From contig JAWZSP010000008.1 of assembly GCA_034401135.1 (NCBI GenBank), forward strand, positions 1,116,001 to 1,180,000: DNA of 64,000 nt, written 5' to 3'. This document shows positions 10,080 to 22,577 of this stretch, piece by piece (position 1 is the first letter of the stretch; the number at the start of each line of letters is the position of its first letter). The notes beneath the pieces were generated by a model, which worked only from the letters and a program-made list of their open reading frames with translations, did no database searches and had not been told where the DNA came from. The stretch comes from Volutella citrinella (Eukaryota > Ascomycota > Sordariomycetes > Hypocreales > Nectriaceae). The position numbers were made by a program, and so were the translations under genes.

Positions 10080-13000
10080 TAAGGAAGTGAGGCCAATGCG
10101 GGAGAGCGTCGGCCGGAGATGGGAGCCGACGTCCGAGGGTATGGAGGTTGGCGACGGCGAGTAGAAGATTTCTGGGATCGATAGAATATGCTAGATAATC
10201 GGGGAGGGCTGGGTCGCAAAGTGCGTCGGCGTCGTCGAGGGCGCGATGTGCTACCGGAGCATTCGGCAGGCAGGGGCTTGGCGCAGTGGGCGGGTGAGCG
10301 CTCAGAGGAGGAGAAGAAGCGGCGACGGCCTGGAAATATCGAGTTGGGGCGGGAGGGGCGCGCGAGGCAACGCAACTACTCAGCAAGACGAGGGTGCGAG
10401 GAAGAAGAGAAGAAAAGGAGCGACTGAATGGCGACGATGCAAAAGGCGCCCGCCGTAAGAGAGGGATGGAGAGAAAGAGAGGGGGGGAGGATGAAGGAGG
10501 CAGATGGGGTGGTTGGGTGGCAGCGGCTGTTCCGCGTCTGGGTGCAGAAGGCTAATGCTAGAGGACTGGAGCAGAGCCTAGAGCAGCGAGTGCAGAGGCG
10601 AGATGCAGTGGCAGTCCAATGGATGGCAATGCAGCACAGCCAGGCGAAGCAGCCGTCCAGGGCAGGGGCCGGGCTGGTGCTTTTTTCTGGGTGGCTCAGG
10701 CCTCACAGGGAGTCAGCGTACCAAGCGCGGACAAGTCACCTCAGGCAGTGAGCGTGTGAGCGGGCGGTGAAAGAATGGAGCAGCGCGGGTTTGCTGCGCT
10801 GTTCCTGCCGTATCTACACGCGCTAGCAGCCAGGCCAGACAAGCACCAGGAGTGTCAGAGTGCCGCGTCTACTGCAGGTCCGGAACGTCAAAGTCCCGTT
10901 GAGGTGCGGCGCACTCGGCGAGGGCGAGACGGCTCGAGTTGGGGAGGGACGTGCGGGTCAGGCAGAGCCGGCCAGAATGCTGTTCCCAGTTCCCACGATG
11001 GATGACGCGGCGGAGGATATCCCAGTCAAGCCAGTGACCGAGAAGTAAAAGAAGTTAATAGAACGAACACGACCCAAAGACGGTGGTGTGCAACGCGCTG
11101 GAGCGGCGGCCGCAGAGAGCGAGTCGTGAGGCCCTGGCTGCACACGGTGGGGGGGTGGGCAGGCCCTGTTTGGAGGATGGGCTGACGAGAGGCGACGAAC
11201 AGGGCGAAAGGGGGGGCGGTTCAACGATGAGAGCGGGTTCCTGGACCAGCAGCAAGGACAGCCTCGATTGGTTCTAGGTTGGTGCGATTTTGGGTAATCG
11301 GGGTCTTTGGCGTCCCTTTTTTTTATTTTTAAATCCAGGCGGATGGTAGCGTTGGATAGTGTAAGAAAAAAGATTTGGGGGCGGCGAACTCGAGCCGAAC
11401 GAAGGAAAATGGGCGAGAAAAATGAGGAATGTTGGGAAGAAAATAGAGAGATGAATGGGTGAGAAAGAGGCACACGACGAGCTGGATGAAAAAGGAGCCG
11501 GGGCGAGGTGGAAAAGAGGCGTATTTCCCGGAAAGTGGCAGCCAAGGCTTGAAGTGGACGGCCTGGGCGAGATGAGATGAGATTCTGATGGGGTGGAGCG
11601 GCACTGTTGTCAATAGCACAAGAGTCGGTAATTAGTACGCAGTTGTCCACAGCGCGTGCTGGACGGCTGTTGGGCGACTCGACTAATTAATAGGTAATTA
11701 TCCAATAATTAATTGATCCCGCGAGCGCCCTGCAGAGGTAAGGGAGCTGGGGCCCGTGGGTTGGCACGCTGACTGCTGGCTCACAAGGCTTCGGGAACTG
11801 CCTTGAGGGGGATGGATTTGATGCGAAATGAAGGGCGGGTGCTGGCCCCAGGCGGCGCTTCCTTGTGCGAGGGGCTGATGGTGATTCGCCAGGCGATGGT
11901 GGCGCTTAGTGGAGAAGGAAGAGGGTTGTGTTGACACTTTACAGTGTTGACTGCGTCGTCCGCGTATTATGGGTGGTGCTGGCCTGCCTTATTTGCCTTG
12001 GGTGGCGCCCTAGAGGGATGAATTGAGTTGCCTTGGGCGGAGATGGAGAAACAAATGCGTTTCGTCCTGCCAATAATTATCGCAGGCCAAGACGAGCGAC
12101 ACTATCAGCTGGGCGAGGAGTTCGTCGGCGATGGATCCTCGAACGGGAAGCCGTCTCCGAGAGGCGACGGGAGGAGGAGCGGGAGAAATGGCGGCGGGAT
12201 GTAGTTAGAGAGACGAACAGCCCAATGTCCAGATGGACATCCCCCAAGCCCCGAGGCGCGAGTTTTTAATCCGCCTCAGCGCTCTGTCGCAGCTTCCCAG
12301 GCGCTGGGAGGAATGAGTGGGAAGGCGTCGCCATCTACACGTCTTGCCGGCCACCGCTTGGCTTCTTAGCCACCACTCGCTCGCTGCTACTCAGGGCCAC
12401 ACACAGACACAGGCAGCACCCCCGACCACCCATGACACAACTATCCATCTTCGCCATGGTTAGGAATGCTTCAGCGTCCATCGGCAACCGATACAATGGC
12501 GCCGCCTGCATCCAATGCTTCACGAGTCCAAGGCTGCACACCGGACGGTGGACACTCGAGACACGCTGCTCCCTCTCCCAGGGGCCCCACTGCACCCACG
12601 CCCACCCGCCCCTCCCCGTTTGAGATGCCGCCCGGCGCGCCTTCTGATAGGCTGGCCGCGACAGACATGCCTGGGGATGCTGCAGGGGGCGCGCACGCAA
12701 GCCGGAGACGGTCTCCTCGAGAGCGATTTGAGAACCACTTCGAGGCAGGGCTTCGTTTCATCGTTGCGGCACTGGGCTGGTTTTGATTCGAGGCCCGAGG
12801 CATGGGAGACGCCTCGAGGTGATGAAAGCTGGTGCTGTTGCCAACTCCTCCCAGAGTCCTACTCCTAACCTATGGAGTGCGTACCACAGAAAACCGGCCA
12901 GGCACACTCTTCGGCCAATGGGGGCTGGCACGAACTGTCACGGCTCTTGGTAACCATGCTCGCGTGCCATTGCGCCCCTTGCTGTGGAACATTGTCCTGC

Positions 13001-14963
13001 CCATTCTCTATGGGTGCCGCAGCCCGGCAATTCGGCTAGGGCGTAGTACGCGCTGTTGTGCGTGTTTCGCAAGTGTCCATCATCCATAGTCATGTCAAAA
13101 GTCATCACTGAACACCCAACCTCCGTGAGGCTGGATGCCAGCCAGTGGTTGGCTCGACGTCCCCTCCCCCTCCGGCCGCTGCCCGAGAGCCACCTCATCA
13201 CATCCAGACATTTCGTGCCTCACCAGTCCTGCCGTGACGATGCTCATACACAAGCTCCCAGCCACAGCCGCTCACTACCCACCGGTCCTCCCCCGACCCG
13301 CTCCCGGTCCGGCGGTCGCGCCCCGGGACGATTTCGTTCCGTCGTCGCCATCGTGGGCCCGGCGCGCGCACAACGTTCGGCCAAGAACGCCCCCGAGTAC
13401 CAAAGTTACCGGATGACTCTAACACCGACCGTGATCGACGCCCATCTGCGACAGTTGAAAGTGATCTGCCTATTCCTGGCTCCCACGCCTTTTTTGCGGG
13501 GTTGATCAGCTCCCCAGCAGATCAGTGATCTTTGACAGCGCTGCTCTCTCGATCGTAGCTCAATTTCGCTGGCGATCAGAACCAGAATCGTGAGATCTGC
13601 GCTCGCCCCAGTCACGGCAAGCATTTTTTGCCACTGGTGCGCAGACGGCGCAATTAGATTCAACCCGCTGGGGACGACGCGTAGCTTGACTTGACCACCT
13701 GGGTAGCCCGGTAAGACCAAGAGTCCCCATAGCTGGGAACAGCTTCAAGGGAACGCGTCACTGGATACTATCGGCCGCATCGGCCCTTTTGGTGTAGCAC
13801 GCTCAAAAGTCCTGCGGCTAATATATTGGCTCTTGCCGGCGGCTACCCTGCTTTGTATCACCATACCAGTTGTTGATGGTCTTCACCGGTGCACCAGGCC
13901 ACCTTCTGGGTAGTAGTGTAGTGGGTACGAGCCTCAGGGTGTCACTGCATCTGCTGCAAAACAAGCACGGCCTTCCCGGCTTCCCCAGTCGAGACTGTCA
14001 AGCAAAGAAACATGCATGGCGCTGGCCTCACCTGTTGAGTCTATGTATTATGGAGATTGGGAAGCTCCTATTGGCCACTTTCCGTATCCTCCAGCCTCTG
14101 CTCAACCCGTCTCACCAGTTGCAAAAGAGCGTGACTCGATCCGAATCGATACGCAAATCCTTCGGTCGGTGCGCTCCTCCAGGCCTCCTTACACCCGCAA
14201 AATAACGACTCATCAACCATTATCGAACTTTTCAGGTCCACGTCGTTGGCAAACTAGTACAGTGTTTCCCCTGAGCCCGTCCAAACTCAATCCGAAGCGC
14301 CCACCCGTCCCTTCCATCGGTGTCGCCTGCGGTTCGTTAGTCAATCGCCACTTTTTTTTAACCATCGCACATTGGCGTATCTGTACGGAGCACATCGAGG
14401 GTCCAATAAAAAAAATGGTGCGACTGCGTAAGCTGCATAGCCTCCATCGGCATTTCATCAATGTGGCATTTTCCACCTGCAGGGGCGCACAATGCGGATC
14501 CAGCTGAGAACAAAGCTACATAGTACACACATGTACGTAGACATTGGATGAACCAACAGTTGCAATCAGCTTCCTTTAGTCAAAGATTTGTGCAGGAGAA
14601 CTTATGCTCCACGGCTGCCGCAAATTGATGCCCGTTTCAAACGTCGGAGGATCAAGATGGATGGTCGCACGAGGCATCTGATGTTCAATGCTTAACATTC
14701 GACGATGGGGCTTAGCATATTCCCGCTCATCTCCACCGCTACTCATCCGGCCTAGGTCGAGCTACTGCTGTAATCCTTTCCGATTCACAAAGTTGATCCT
14801 TTCAATCGTGGCAGTTCGTTCCAATAAGGTTGGTAATTACTTGGTAGTAGTGTTGACGCCATTCCCTTCCATGGCTCCTGCGTCCATCGCGTTCGCCTCA
14901 ACAGCTCGCAGCATTTTTCTGAGCCAAAGTCTCCCGGTAGCGTCACCCCACTTCCAGAGCATT
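10080..14963. other. Long gene-free region upstream of SHO1
   Basis: Almost 4.9 kb without a convincing gene. From about 10200 to 11600 the + strand is strongly purine-rich (so CT-rich in the SHO1 direction), as in fungal promoters and long 5' leaders. Open frames there (230 codons at 10958-11650, minus) are low-complexity Ser/Pro/Arg products of this bias. The stretch 12300-14960 has mixed composition and short overlapping frames only. The SHO1 promoter must lie in its left part. Confidence 0.55.
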
Positions 14964-15048
14964 CCCCGAGTAGCTCAGCTGGAAGAGCGTTCGGCTGTAA
15001 TAGTACATCGTTACCGAAAGGCCACCTGTTCGAGCCAGGTCTCGGGGA
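14964..15048 (+). tRNA. tRNA-Tyr (GUA) with a short intron
   Basis: The acceptor stem CCCCGAG (14964-14970) pairs with CTCGGGG (15041-15047). The D arm contains GCTCAGCTGGAAGAGC. The anticodon stem TTCGG/CCGAA brackets the loop with GTA at 14997-14999. The T arm ACCTG-TTCGAGC-CAGGT occupies 15024-15040. An intron of about 12 bases (15001-15012) follows the base after the anticodon, the standard site for nuclear tRNA introns. A T-rich run right after the gene (15052-15059) fits RNA polymerase III termination. Confidence 0.95.
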
Positions 15049-16135
15049 TTCCTTTTTTTTGCCGTTGCCACAAGAATTTGCTTGCCGTGTTGTTCATCAT
15101 GCCTGATTTTGTTACTGTGGGGTTTGCCTTACTTGCGAACTTTGGCCAGGTTGAGTGAAGGGCTAGGATTTCCAGTTGACTAGGCTAGGTTTTTTTTTTT
15201 TTTTAATGGATTAGAAATGGCTATGCTTTGTGCTGAGTTGCACTGCACACCTTGGTCTGGTCCAGTGCCCAGCGCAGGGTACATTTGCCAAACCGTCTTA
15301 AACGTGACCCTAGTCAACTCTGGGCTGTTGAAAGGATGTTTGGAATTATCCATCTAGCAAAGATCGGATGGATATGCTCGGGGAAACAGTACCAATACCT
15401 GAATGACGCCTCTAAATTCAAGACATAGGCCACAGTTGAGCCTGTCCACGGGCTCTACTATTCTGCAATTCCAAGCCCTGAGATTGAGTAGTTGGCAGCT
15501 ATTTCAACGCAGTTTTACTTCAATGAGAAGTCTGCGTTGTATCCTTATGAAATTCAATCCCCCTACGATCAACGGACATCATCGGCCTCCAGATGTTGAT
15601 AGTAAGGGGACCAATAAGAGCTAGCTTTTGCAGCAGTGAACTCTGACCATGGCGGACACGAACAACATATTACACGCAACCAGTTTCACTATTTGCAGTT
15701 GGGCTCTACATACGCCATTTGGTCTTTGAATACGTCCTAACCCTTTAGAATAGAGTGCTCACTGCATGGCTCACTGCATGAGCAGTTGGACAAGTGCGAA
15801 TGTGCACGGAGCATGGAGCAACATTGAACAGGATGTCACCAAGCCACCGCACGTATTTTGCGCCAGCTGCGCCATCAGCAAACGTGGCATCGGGTCTTGA
15901 AACCAAAGTCCCAAACTGACATGCCATCTGACCCTGCTATTCTCGGAGTGGCTGGGTGAAGATTGGTGGATACAGGCGAGATGGCCGTAAGCTGACAGGG
16001 CTCCGCCTCTCGCCAATAATTACTTTAGCGCAACAAGTGGCCTTCTGAAGACGAGGCTCGAATACTCTCTTCTTCCTTTGGTCGGTCTTTTTTTGCGAGC
16101 TAGCAGCTTCGACCCTTCTGCAGACGTCCCCGACC
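15049..16135. other. Intergenic region before the WW/ZZ gene
   Basis: About 1.1 kb. It holds a 14-T tract near 15191-15204 and a direct repeat (CTCACTGCATG twice, near 15758-15780). No coding signal. Its right end must carry the promoter of the WW/ZZ gene. Confidence 0.5.
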
Positions 16136-16687
16136 ATGTCGTTCATGAACAAGTTCAAACAAGGCTTTGAGGGGCTAAGCATTGGTGATCGTGTGCCAGG
16201 GAACCAGCAAGGCAGTGAGTTTGGCCCAGATCGCGACCCTCCAGAGCAATCACTCGTGAATTAAGCTCAATGTGACTACAGGCAATGGGGCGCCTCCCCA
16301 TGATGCTGGCTCTGCACCGCCAGCAAATCCATATGGGTACAGCAACACGCCTCCCCCAGGAAGTGTGAACCAATCCAATACAGGCCACATGCAGTATCCT
16401 CCTCCACAAGCTAGCTGGCAGTCTGGAAGCCAGTCCTCGTTTCAGTCTGGAGGCCCAAACTTCACACAGCTGCAGGGCCAGGGTTACGGACAGCAACCCG
16501 GACCCGGTCAGAGCTATCAACAGCACTCTGCTGATGCGCAAGGCTATGGACAACAGGCTATGCCGGGTTATGGGCAGCCGCCTCCTCCAAACTATGGAAA
16601 GCAGCCAGGTCAAGGCCACGAGCAACAGCAGGGTCCTCCTCAATGGGGGTCAGGCTACCAGAGCCCCTCTCAACAGCAACAGCAACA

Positions 16688-16719
<32 letters not shown>

Positions 16720-17794
16720 CTCCGCCGCATCCGCAAGGATTTGAGCCAAACCTCCCTCCAGGGCCACCACCAGGATATCCGTATAACACCCAAAATACCG
16801 GCTTCAGTCCCAGCCCTTCGGGGACTCCCAACATGCTGGTCCCTTCCCCTCAGCCGGGAAGCTCTCCTGGTCCTCCCGGAGCTCCCCACGCCGGTGCACT
16901 GGTACACCCGTCCGGACCTCCCTGCCCTGCACCGCCCAGATGGATTCCGCACTGGTCTGAGCAAGCTAATCAATGGTACTTTGTTGAGACTACCGGGAGG
17001 AGTGGATGGGCTCTGCCTCCCAATGTCCAACCTCTGCAGGCCATGCCTGCATATCCAGGGAGTTTGAGTCGCCTGGGGCCACCGCAGGCCCATCTGAACC
17101 CGATCCAACAGGTGGGACAGGTAGCACTGCCTGGCGCTGATGAGAAGGGCGAGAAGGATGACGAGGGGAAGAAGAGCAAGATCTCATCATCCACCATGAT
17201 TGCAGCCGCGGGTGGCTTTGCTGCGGGTGGCGTTGCGGGCTACTTCATCAAGGACACATTGGGTAAGCTCGATCTTCCGATCCAAACATAGAATCATCCG
17301 CCCGTGGCTCCCGAGATGCTAACTCAGACTGATCCGCAGATAAGCGCAAGGCCAAAAAGCGCCACGGGTGCTCCACAGATGACTTCAGCGAGCTCGGCGA
17401 GTACCCCAACATGGATACAGAGCTGGACTGCAACGTCTGCGATGAAAGGATCTATGGGCCATACGCACACTGCAGGAAGTGCGACTTTGGCGACTTCGAC
17501 ATCTGCCGCGACTGCCTGGCCCAGGGTGCCCTCTGCGACGGCGAGGGCAAGCATCGCCTCGTTAAAGTGTATCCCAAGTACTACTGCGATTACTGCGAGC
17601 AGAAGATCCAGGGCACCTTTTACCATTGCCCCAAGTGCGATAAGGGCGACTTTGATACATGCCAGAAGTGCATGGATAAGGGAAACACTTGCAAGAAGAA
17701 TGGCAAGCATCAGCTCGTCAAGCTGTATGTCCCTACTGGCAAGGGCGGCAAGAATTCTGGTGACAGCAGTGACAGCTCTGATGGTGATTGGTAG
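16136..17794 (+). CDS. Gln/Pro-rich protein with WW-like and tandem ZZ-type zinc domains
   Basis: Three exons, 16136-16214, 16282-17262 and 17340-17794, encode 504 residues. Order: a short N-terminal helix (MSFMNKFKQGFEGLSIGD); a Gly/Pro/Gln/Tyr-rich disordered region to about residue 235 with a 16-Gln run at about 157-172; a WW-like module at about 243-272 (PPRWIPHWSEQANQWYFVET, then GRSGW and a Pro); a Gly/Ala segment (IAAAGGFAAGGVAGYF) at about 332-348; then two ZZ-type-like zinc modules from residue 384 to about 487. Each has C-x2-C, C-x2-C, C-x2-C pairs and a His (CNVC...HCRKC...CRDC and CDYC...HCPKC...CQKC). The ending is Ser/Asp-rich. WW and ZZ modules bind proteins or peptides, so a scaffold role is likely, but the precise function is unknown. 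The Gly/Ala segment could insert in or pack at a membrane. Confidence 0.85.
16671..16718 (+). repeat. CAA/CAG triplet run coding for 16 Gln
   Basis: Sixteen glutamine codons in a row; the first part alternates CAA and CAG and the rest is pure CAG. It lies inside the WW/ZZ gene, so length changes stay in frame and would vary the polyQ tract. Confidence 0.95.
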
Positions 17795-18568
17795 TCAGGT
17801 GGAAGGGCCCATTTGCCGAGTATTGGTTCGCAATCGTCATATAGGCGAGAGATTAGAGAGGCCGTGGCAACTACACAACAAAGAATGGTATCATTGGGTA
17901 GGCATGGTTTTGCTATCGTCAATGATCTTTGGTATGGAATGATGTGAATAGTCAATATGCACACTTGAATTTGAGCCCATTTCGAAATCTTGCGTCTCCG
18001 GTTGGAAGTAACCAACACACCACTAACGTTGCTATGAGGAATTGGGCAACGCTTGCGTGGTTCGTAGGTGATATGCTCTGGTGGAAAAAACTTGACAGCT
18101 CATGCTGATGACGTAAATGTACTACCTGACATTGAAGCATATCAGATGTTTGTCTCACCTAACGTGGTGTTGTCGAGTCCCCTTCTTTCCTGCTGGGGTG
18201 AGAAGCTGAGGGTTTGGAAGGGTACTCCAGTTGGCCATACCCTATAGCATCCGCGAAGGTTGATGGTTTATGCAAAGCGGCGGCTTGTTCTGCACTTGGA
18301 TTCGCATTCATGTTGTCGAAGGTGCAGTAGAATTGCTAACCTTTCGTACGGGGATGACGTGAGTGGGCGTTCACGCACTCATCTGTGCAAGCACCAGCTG
18401 ATCCAGAGCCTCTGTGTTTTCGGGTTCGTCTCGTCGTTGGGAAGACAGAGAACAAATTGGCCCGGATTGCCAGTCCTCCAGTCATGTCCGCAGAAACCAC
18501 GGAGAGGGGTATTGGGTTGATGCATTCCGGCACGAGTCATTCAACAGCCGAACATTTGCTTGTTCTCC
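17795..18568. other. Convergent intergenic region
   Basis: About 0.8 kb between the stop codons of the WW/ZZ gene (+) and RO10 (-). It should hold both 3' UTRs. No other feature seen. Confidence 0.5.
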
Positions 18569-19240
18569 TCAGATTGCGTCCTCCTCTTCCAGCTCTCGCT
18601 CAGCTCTGCGTACACTTCTTTCCGCCCTCTCTACTCGGGATTCCAACTCTGCAATTTGCCTGGAGTTATCGAGGACCCCGCCCTCATACCAAGCTCGAAT
18701 GACCTGTTCGCTTCGCTTCCGTAGTTCGGCCATTTCAGAGGCCTGGGCCAATTGGGTCGCCTCAATAGCCTTCATACGGTCGCCCAGGGCGATGAGAGAG
18801 GCGCTCTCGGCAGGGTCTGGTATAGGGCTGTCCTTGATGGCCGTGAGGGAGGACTGGATTGCGGGGAAGGCGGAAGCGGAGGCCAGGACGATGGACTGGA
18901 CGGCATCGATGGAGAGCTGGGAGGGAGGGTCTGAAGGTGGAGGTGTGTGGAAAAAGTCGGGGTGCGCTTGGTCTGAAGGGCATAGTGTCAGTCACTACGG
19001 CAGCGCAATCGGAGGGAAGCTCGAGGACATACAGATCTTCAGGAGCTCGCCATAGACGCGGATGCGCGAGACGAGAAAGGAGAGCTGCTTTTCGAGCTGG
19101 CGTATCCTGTCCGTGGCCGACCGGTCCTGCGCAAGCGTCGGAGAGGCAGACTGCCCAAAGAGGAGGTGCTCTATGCGAAGCAGCCGCGCTTCAAGGAGGT
19201 CGAGTGTCGTAAGGGTTGTCTCGTCGAGGTCGGCAGCCAT
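18569..19240 (-). CDS. RO10: Nuclear distribution protein Ro10 (dynactin p24-like)
   Basis: Two exons, 19240-19033 and 18972-18569, give 203 residues. Ro10 was found in Neurospora as a gene needed for nuclear movement and is a small dynactin arm subunit (p24/DCTN3-like) in dynein transport. The N-terminus carries the family-like stretch LDLLEARLLRIEHLLFGQ, followed by a coiled coil (RIRQLEKQLSFLVSRIRVYG). A Pro-rich linker (HPDFFHTPPPSDPP) crosses the exon 2 start, and the second half is again coiled coil (residues about 130-203) ending in Glu/Arg heptads. An open frame continues upstream of the ATG at 19240, but the added residues are Pro-rich and not family-like, so I start at 19240. Divergent from the transporter gene. 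Confidence 0.85.
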
Positions 19241-20318
19241 TGTCACGAGGCTCTGACTGGGATATTGGATGGTGGGCTGAACAGGAGGTGCGGGAAGCGA
19301 TGCCACAGGGAGGGGAGGGTTCAGGCGCACTCTGGAAGCTGCATGAAACGCGATACTATTGCAGTGTCTCGATGTCGCGAAGGCTTGGGTCACAGGGATG
19401 GAGTGGTGTTGTGCTGCGTTGTGTTGCTCGGCATAGCTTTGAGGAACGCAGTTGAGGTGCTAATAATGGAGCTGACATGACGGTCAGTCATTCGCCCAGG
19501 TAGCAAATAACCTAAGGTAAGGCGCCAGGTTGCTCCTGGTCCCTACAGAGGATTGAGCACAGTGCTACGGGAGTTACCAGCCCCAGTCATGATTGGTGCG
19601 CGGGCGCTTAGTGTCTGTGGCAGGGCGCTACCATGAGACCCCGTTGATGCCTTGGCCCCCACCCGCAACAGGCTGAAGTCCGCTATTCTTGTCCGCTAAA
19701 AGGTCGCTACAGGACGAAACAGGATGTGGAGGAGTTGAAGGATCGCAGCCAGAAAGCGACAAGGGGCCCTGGGGAACAGCGCTCGGCTCTTGGATTTCGT
19801 TTCCTGACATCAGTCATCTCCTGACACCGCAAGTTCCTGACATTGGGGTGGTCGTCCTCTTTTTTTTCCCTCCTCCTTCTCCTCCTCCTCCATCAGCACA
19901 CGACCCGGCCACCCCTTCGACTGTGAGGCCTTGGTCAGCTGCGCCCCCGACACTTTTGGCTGTCTCGCAAACGCCCAGCTATTTTGAGCGGGCCGTTGTG
20001 CCCCCGGACGGTGTAGCCGCGCACCAGCACACGGGTCTGGTCGCCGCCCGTTGACGCAATCCACTCAGCGCCAACGTCAACCTTTCGGCCATCCAGCGAC
20101 CGTTTCTCCCCTGGCCTAAACCACCACCCGAACCGCCACATCGCCATCGCACCGCAATCTCCAATAGAGCCGCACCCAGCGACCTATCTTCGACGACCTA
20201 TGCACGATACCGACATCGCTGAGAGCCAGCCCACGCCCAACTCCCATTGCTCGGCATTCCCGCACTCCAGCCGCCGACACCCGACAGCGCATCCAACAAG
20301 GCTCCCTTGCCTCGTGCT
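19241..20318. other. Divergent promoter region, RO10 and amino acid transporter
   Basis: About 1.1 kb between two gene starts that point away from each other. A T-rich and CT-rich tract at about 19859-19893, typical of fungal core promoters, lies on the transporter side. Short open frames on both strands have no recognisable content. Confidence 0.5.
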
Positions 20319-22136
20319 ATGACGAATTACTCGAGTATACCTGATGGAAACGTTTCTACAACACGTAGTGCCCGCGAGATGTCTAGGTACGACGGCGCGC
20401 ATGTCCTACTGCCTCTCCGCTGCCCATCTAACTCATCTATCCCCCGCAGGAACCGACTTCGCGGCCACAAAGATGGCGGCCACGGAGGCCAAGCCACCAC
20501 GATCAGCAGCGTCGTCAACCTGCTAAACACCAGTAAGCTGCCCAAGGCACTCTCTACAGGCCTCCCCTAGCGACATTGTGCTCACCACTGCGATCCTCCA
20601 GTTGTTGGCGCTGGCACCCTTGCCATGCCCGCCTTCATGTCCCATATGGGCATCATGCTCGGCGTCATCCTAATCTTTTGGGCCGGGCTCACGTCCGCCT
20701 TTGGTCTCTATCTCCAGTCACGATGCGCCCGATATCTCGAGCGAGGAACCTCGTCCTTCTTCGCCCTCTCCCAGATCACCTACCCCAACGCTGCCGTCGT
20801 GTTCGATGCCGCGATTGCCATCAAATGCTTCGGTGTGGGCGTGTCATACATGATCATCATTGGCGACTTGATGCCTGGTGTCGTGCTGGGATTTTCCCGC
20901 AGCGCCGAAGACATATCATTTCTTGTCGACCGAAACTTCTGGATCACGGCTTTCATGTTGTTGATCATACCCCTCAGCTTTTTGCGAAGGCTGGACTCGT
21001 TGAAATACACCAGTCTGGTTGCCCTTGTCTCCATCGGATATCTCATCGTGCTGGTTGTGTACCATTTTGCGACAGATCCGCACGCCGAACCTGATAGCAT
21101 CCGTGTTATCAAGCCTGCCGGGGCCATCGAGGTCTTCAGCACCCTTCCGGTGGTGGTATTTGCGTACACCTGCCACCAGAACGTGAGTTCCGCTACTGTG
21201 CATTGAAGCGTGTTCTCAACTAATCCCTCCCAGATGTTCTCGATTCTCAACGAGCTCAAGGACAATTCTCCCTCCAGCGTCGTCGGCGTAGTGGGGTCAA
21301 GCATTGGCTCTGCCGCATCGATTTATACGCTCGTTGCCATCACTGGCTACATTACCTTCGGCAATGCCGTCGTGGGCAACATTATTTCCATGTGTAAGTG
21401 TATTGCGCTCGACGACCTAGTCAATTGCTAATTGGATGCAGATCCCACGGGAGTGGCTTCCACCATAGGAAAAGCCGCGATTGTAGTCCTCGTGACGTTT
21501 TCCGTGCCCCTCCAGGTGCATCCTTGCCGTGCGTCGCTTGATGCCGTCATTAAATGGAGGCCGAACCGCTCCCAGCCACCACCTCCCCCTGGCCGCTCCG
21601 GTTCGCCTCTCCTTAACAACAGCGCACCTACTCGCGGCGACCACGGTGGAGGCGCCGAAATGTCTGATCTGCGTTTTGCCATCATCACAACCATCATTCT
21701 CACCCTGGCATATATCACTGCTTTGTCCGTTACAAGCTTGGACCGTGTGCTCGCCTTTGTTGGCAGTACCGGGTCGACGTCTATTAGCTTCATTCTCCCT
21801 GGTCTTTTCTATTACAAGATTAGCGACCCCGACAGCTCATACCACCAGCGCCTGGTCAAAGAAGATGACGACATCGACGAGGTGGATGAATCCGATGTCG
21901 AGGATTCCGCAGCTCTCGCCCAGAGCACCGCCAGCATCCAAAGTGCAACGAGCGCGGCGAGCAATATGGAGGCTCGTCACGGCGGCAACAGCTGGCGATG
22001 GCGCAAACGATGGCGCTGGGATCTCGAGCACATCGAGCACGGCTTACTGCGAAAGCTGTCACTGGCCTTGGCTGTGTACGGCGTCGTGGTCATGGCCGTG
22101 TGCCTGGTTCTGAACATCTTCTTCGTTCACCGCTAG
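20319..22136 (+). CDS. Vacuolar-type amino acid transporter (AVT/SLC38-like)
   Basis: Five exons, 20319-20386, 20450-20532, 20602-21182, 21234-21393 and 21442-22136, give 528 residues. It belongs to the amino acid/auxin permease group (Pfam Aa_trans). The key motif NTIVGAGTLAMPAF, formed across the exon 2/3 junction, marks the first helix, and about ten more hydrophobic helices follow (for example TLVAITGYITFGNAVV in exon 4). A cytoplasmic loop with acidic and Ser-rich residues (DDDIDEVDESDVED) precedes the last helix near the C-terminus. Yeast relatives (Avt5-7) move neutral or acidic and basic amino acids across the vacuolar membrane; the substrate here cannot be read from sequence. It converges with MRPS16. 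Confidence 0.9.
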
Positions 22137-22577
22137 ATCTATTCTCTGCATCTTGTTTTTACATTAGTCACGGCCGCATTAGAGATGAGTATATTGTAGA
22201 TGACCACCTGGGTCATTATGGTCGATATATTACGGCGTTCTGACAGCGGTCGAGAGATACCCGCTTTATCAGATGAGACGGAATCCGGCGTTTGTGTTAG
22301 ATGTTGATTTGCATATGGTGTCAAGATACTCCTAGAGTGATATTCGGATTTTAGCTCATAGCCGCTGCTCTTGTTTTGAGGGATAACGTTCATTTTTTCT
22401 TGGCTGAAATATAGTACACTTGTCATACATGGTCAAAACCTCCTAAATATACGAACATGGTGGTCGGCCGTTGCTGTGTCCGGATTATCTTCCATATCCA
22501 GCATGCAGCTCGCATCCTTCAATCTTCTGGTATGCGTGATATCCCAAGCCAACGCCTTGAAAATGCTTTTTTACATA
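22137..22577. other. Convergent intergenic region
   Basis: About 0.44 kb between the transporter and MRPS16 stop codons. AT-rich, consistent with two facing 3' UTRs. Nothing else seen. Confidence 0.5.

Noticed and set aside
10958..11650. 230-codon minus-strand frame
   Set aside because: Low-complexity Ser/Pro/Arg product of a CT-rich tract, with no domain, in the SHO1 upstream region.
14688..15158. 156-codon + strand frame
   Set aside because: It runs through the tRNA-Tyr gene and is explained by it.
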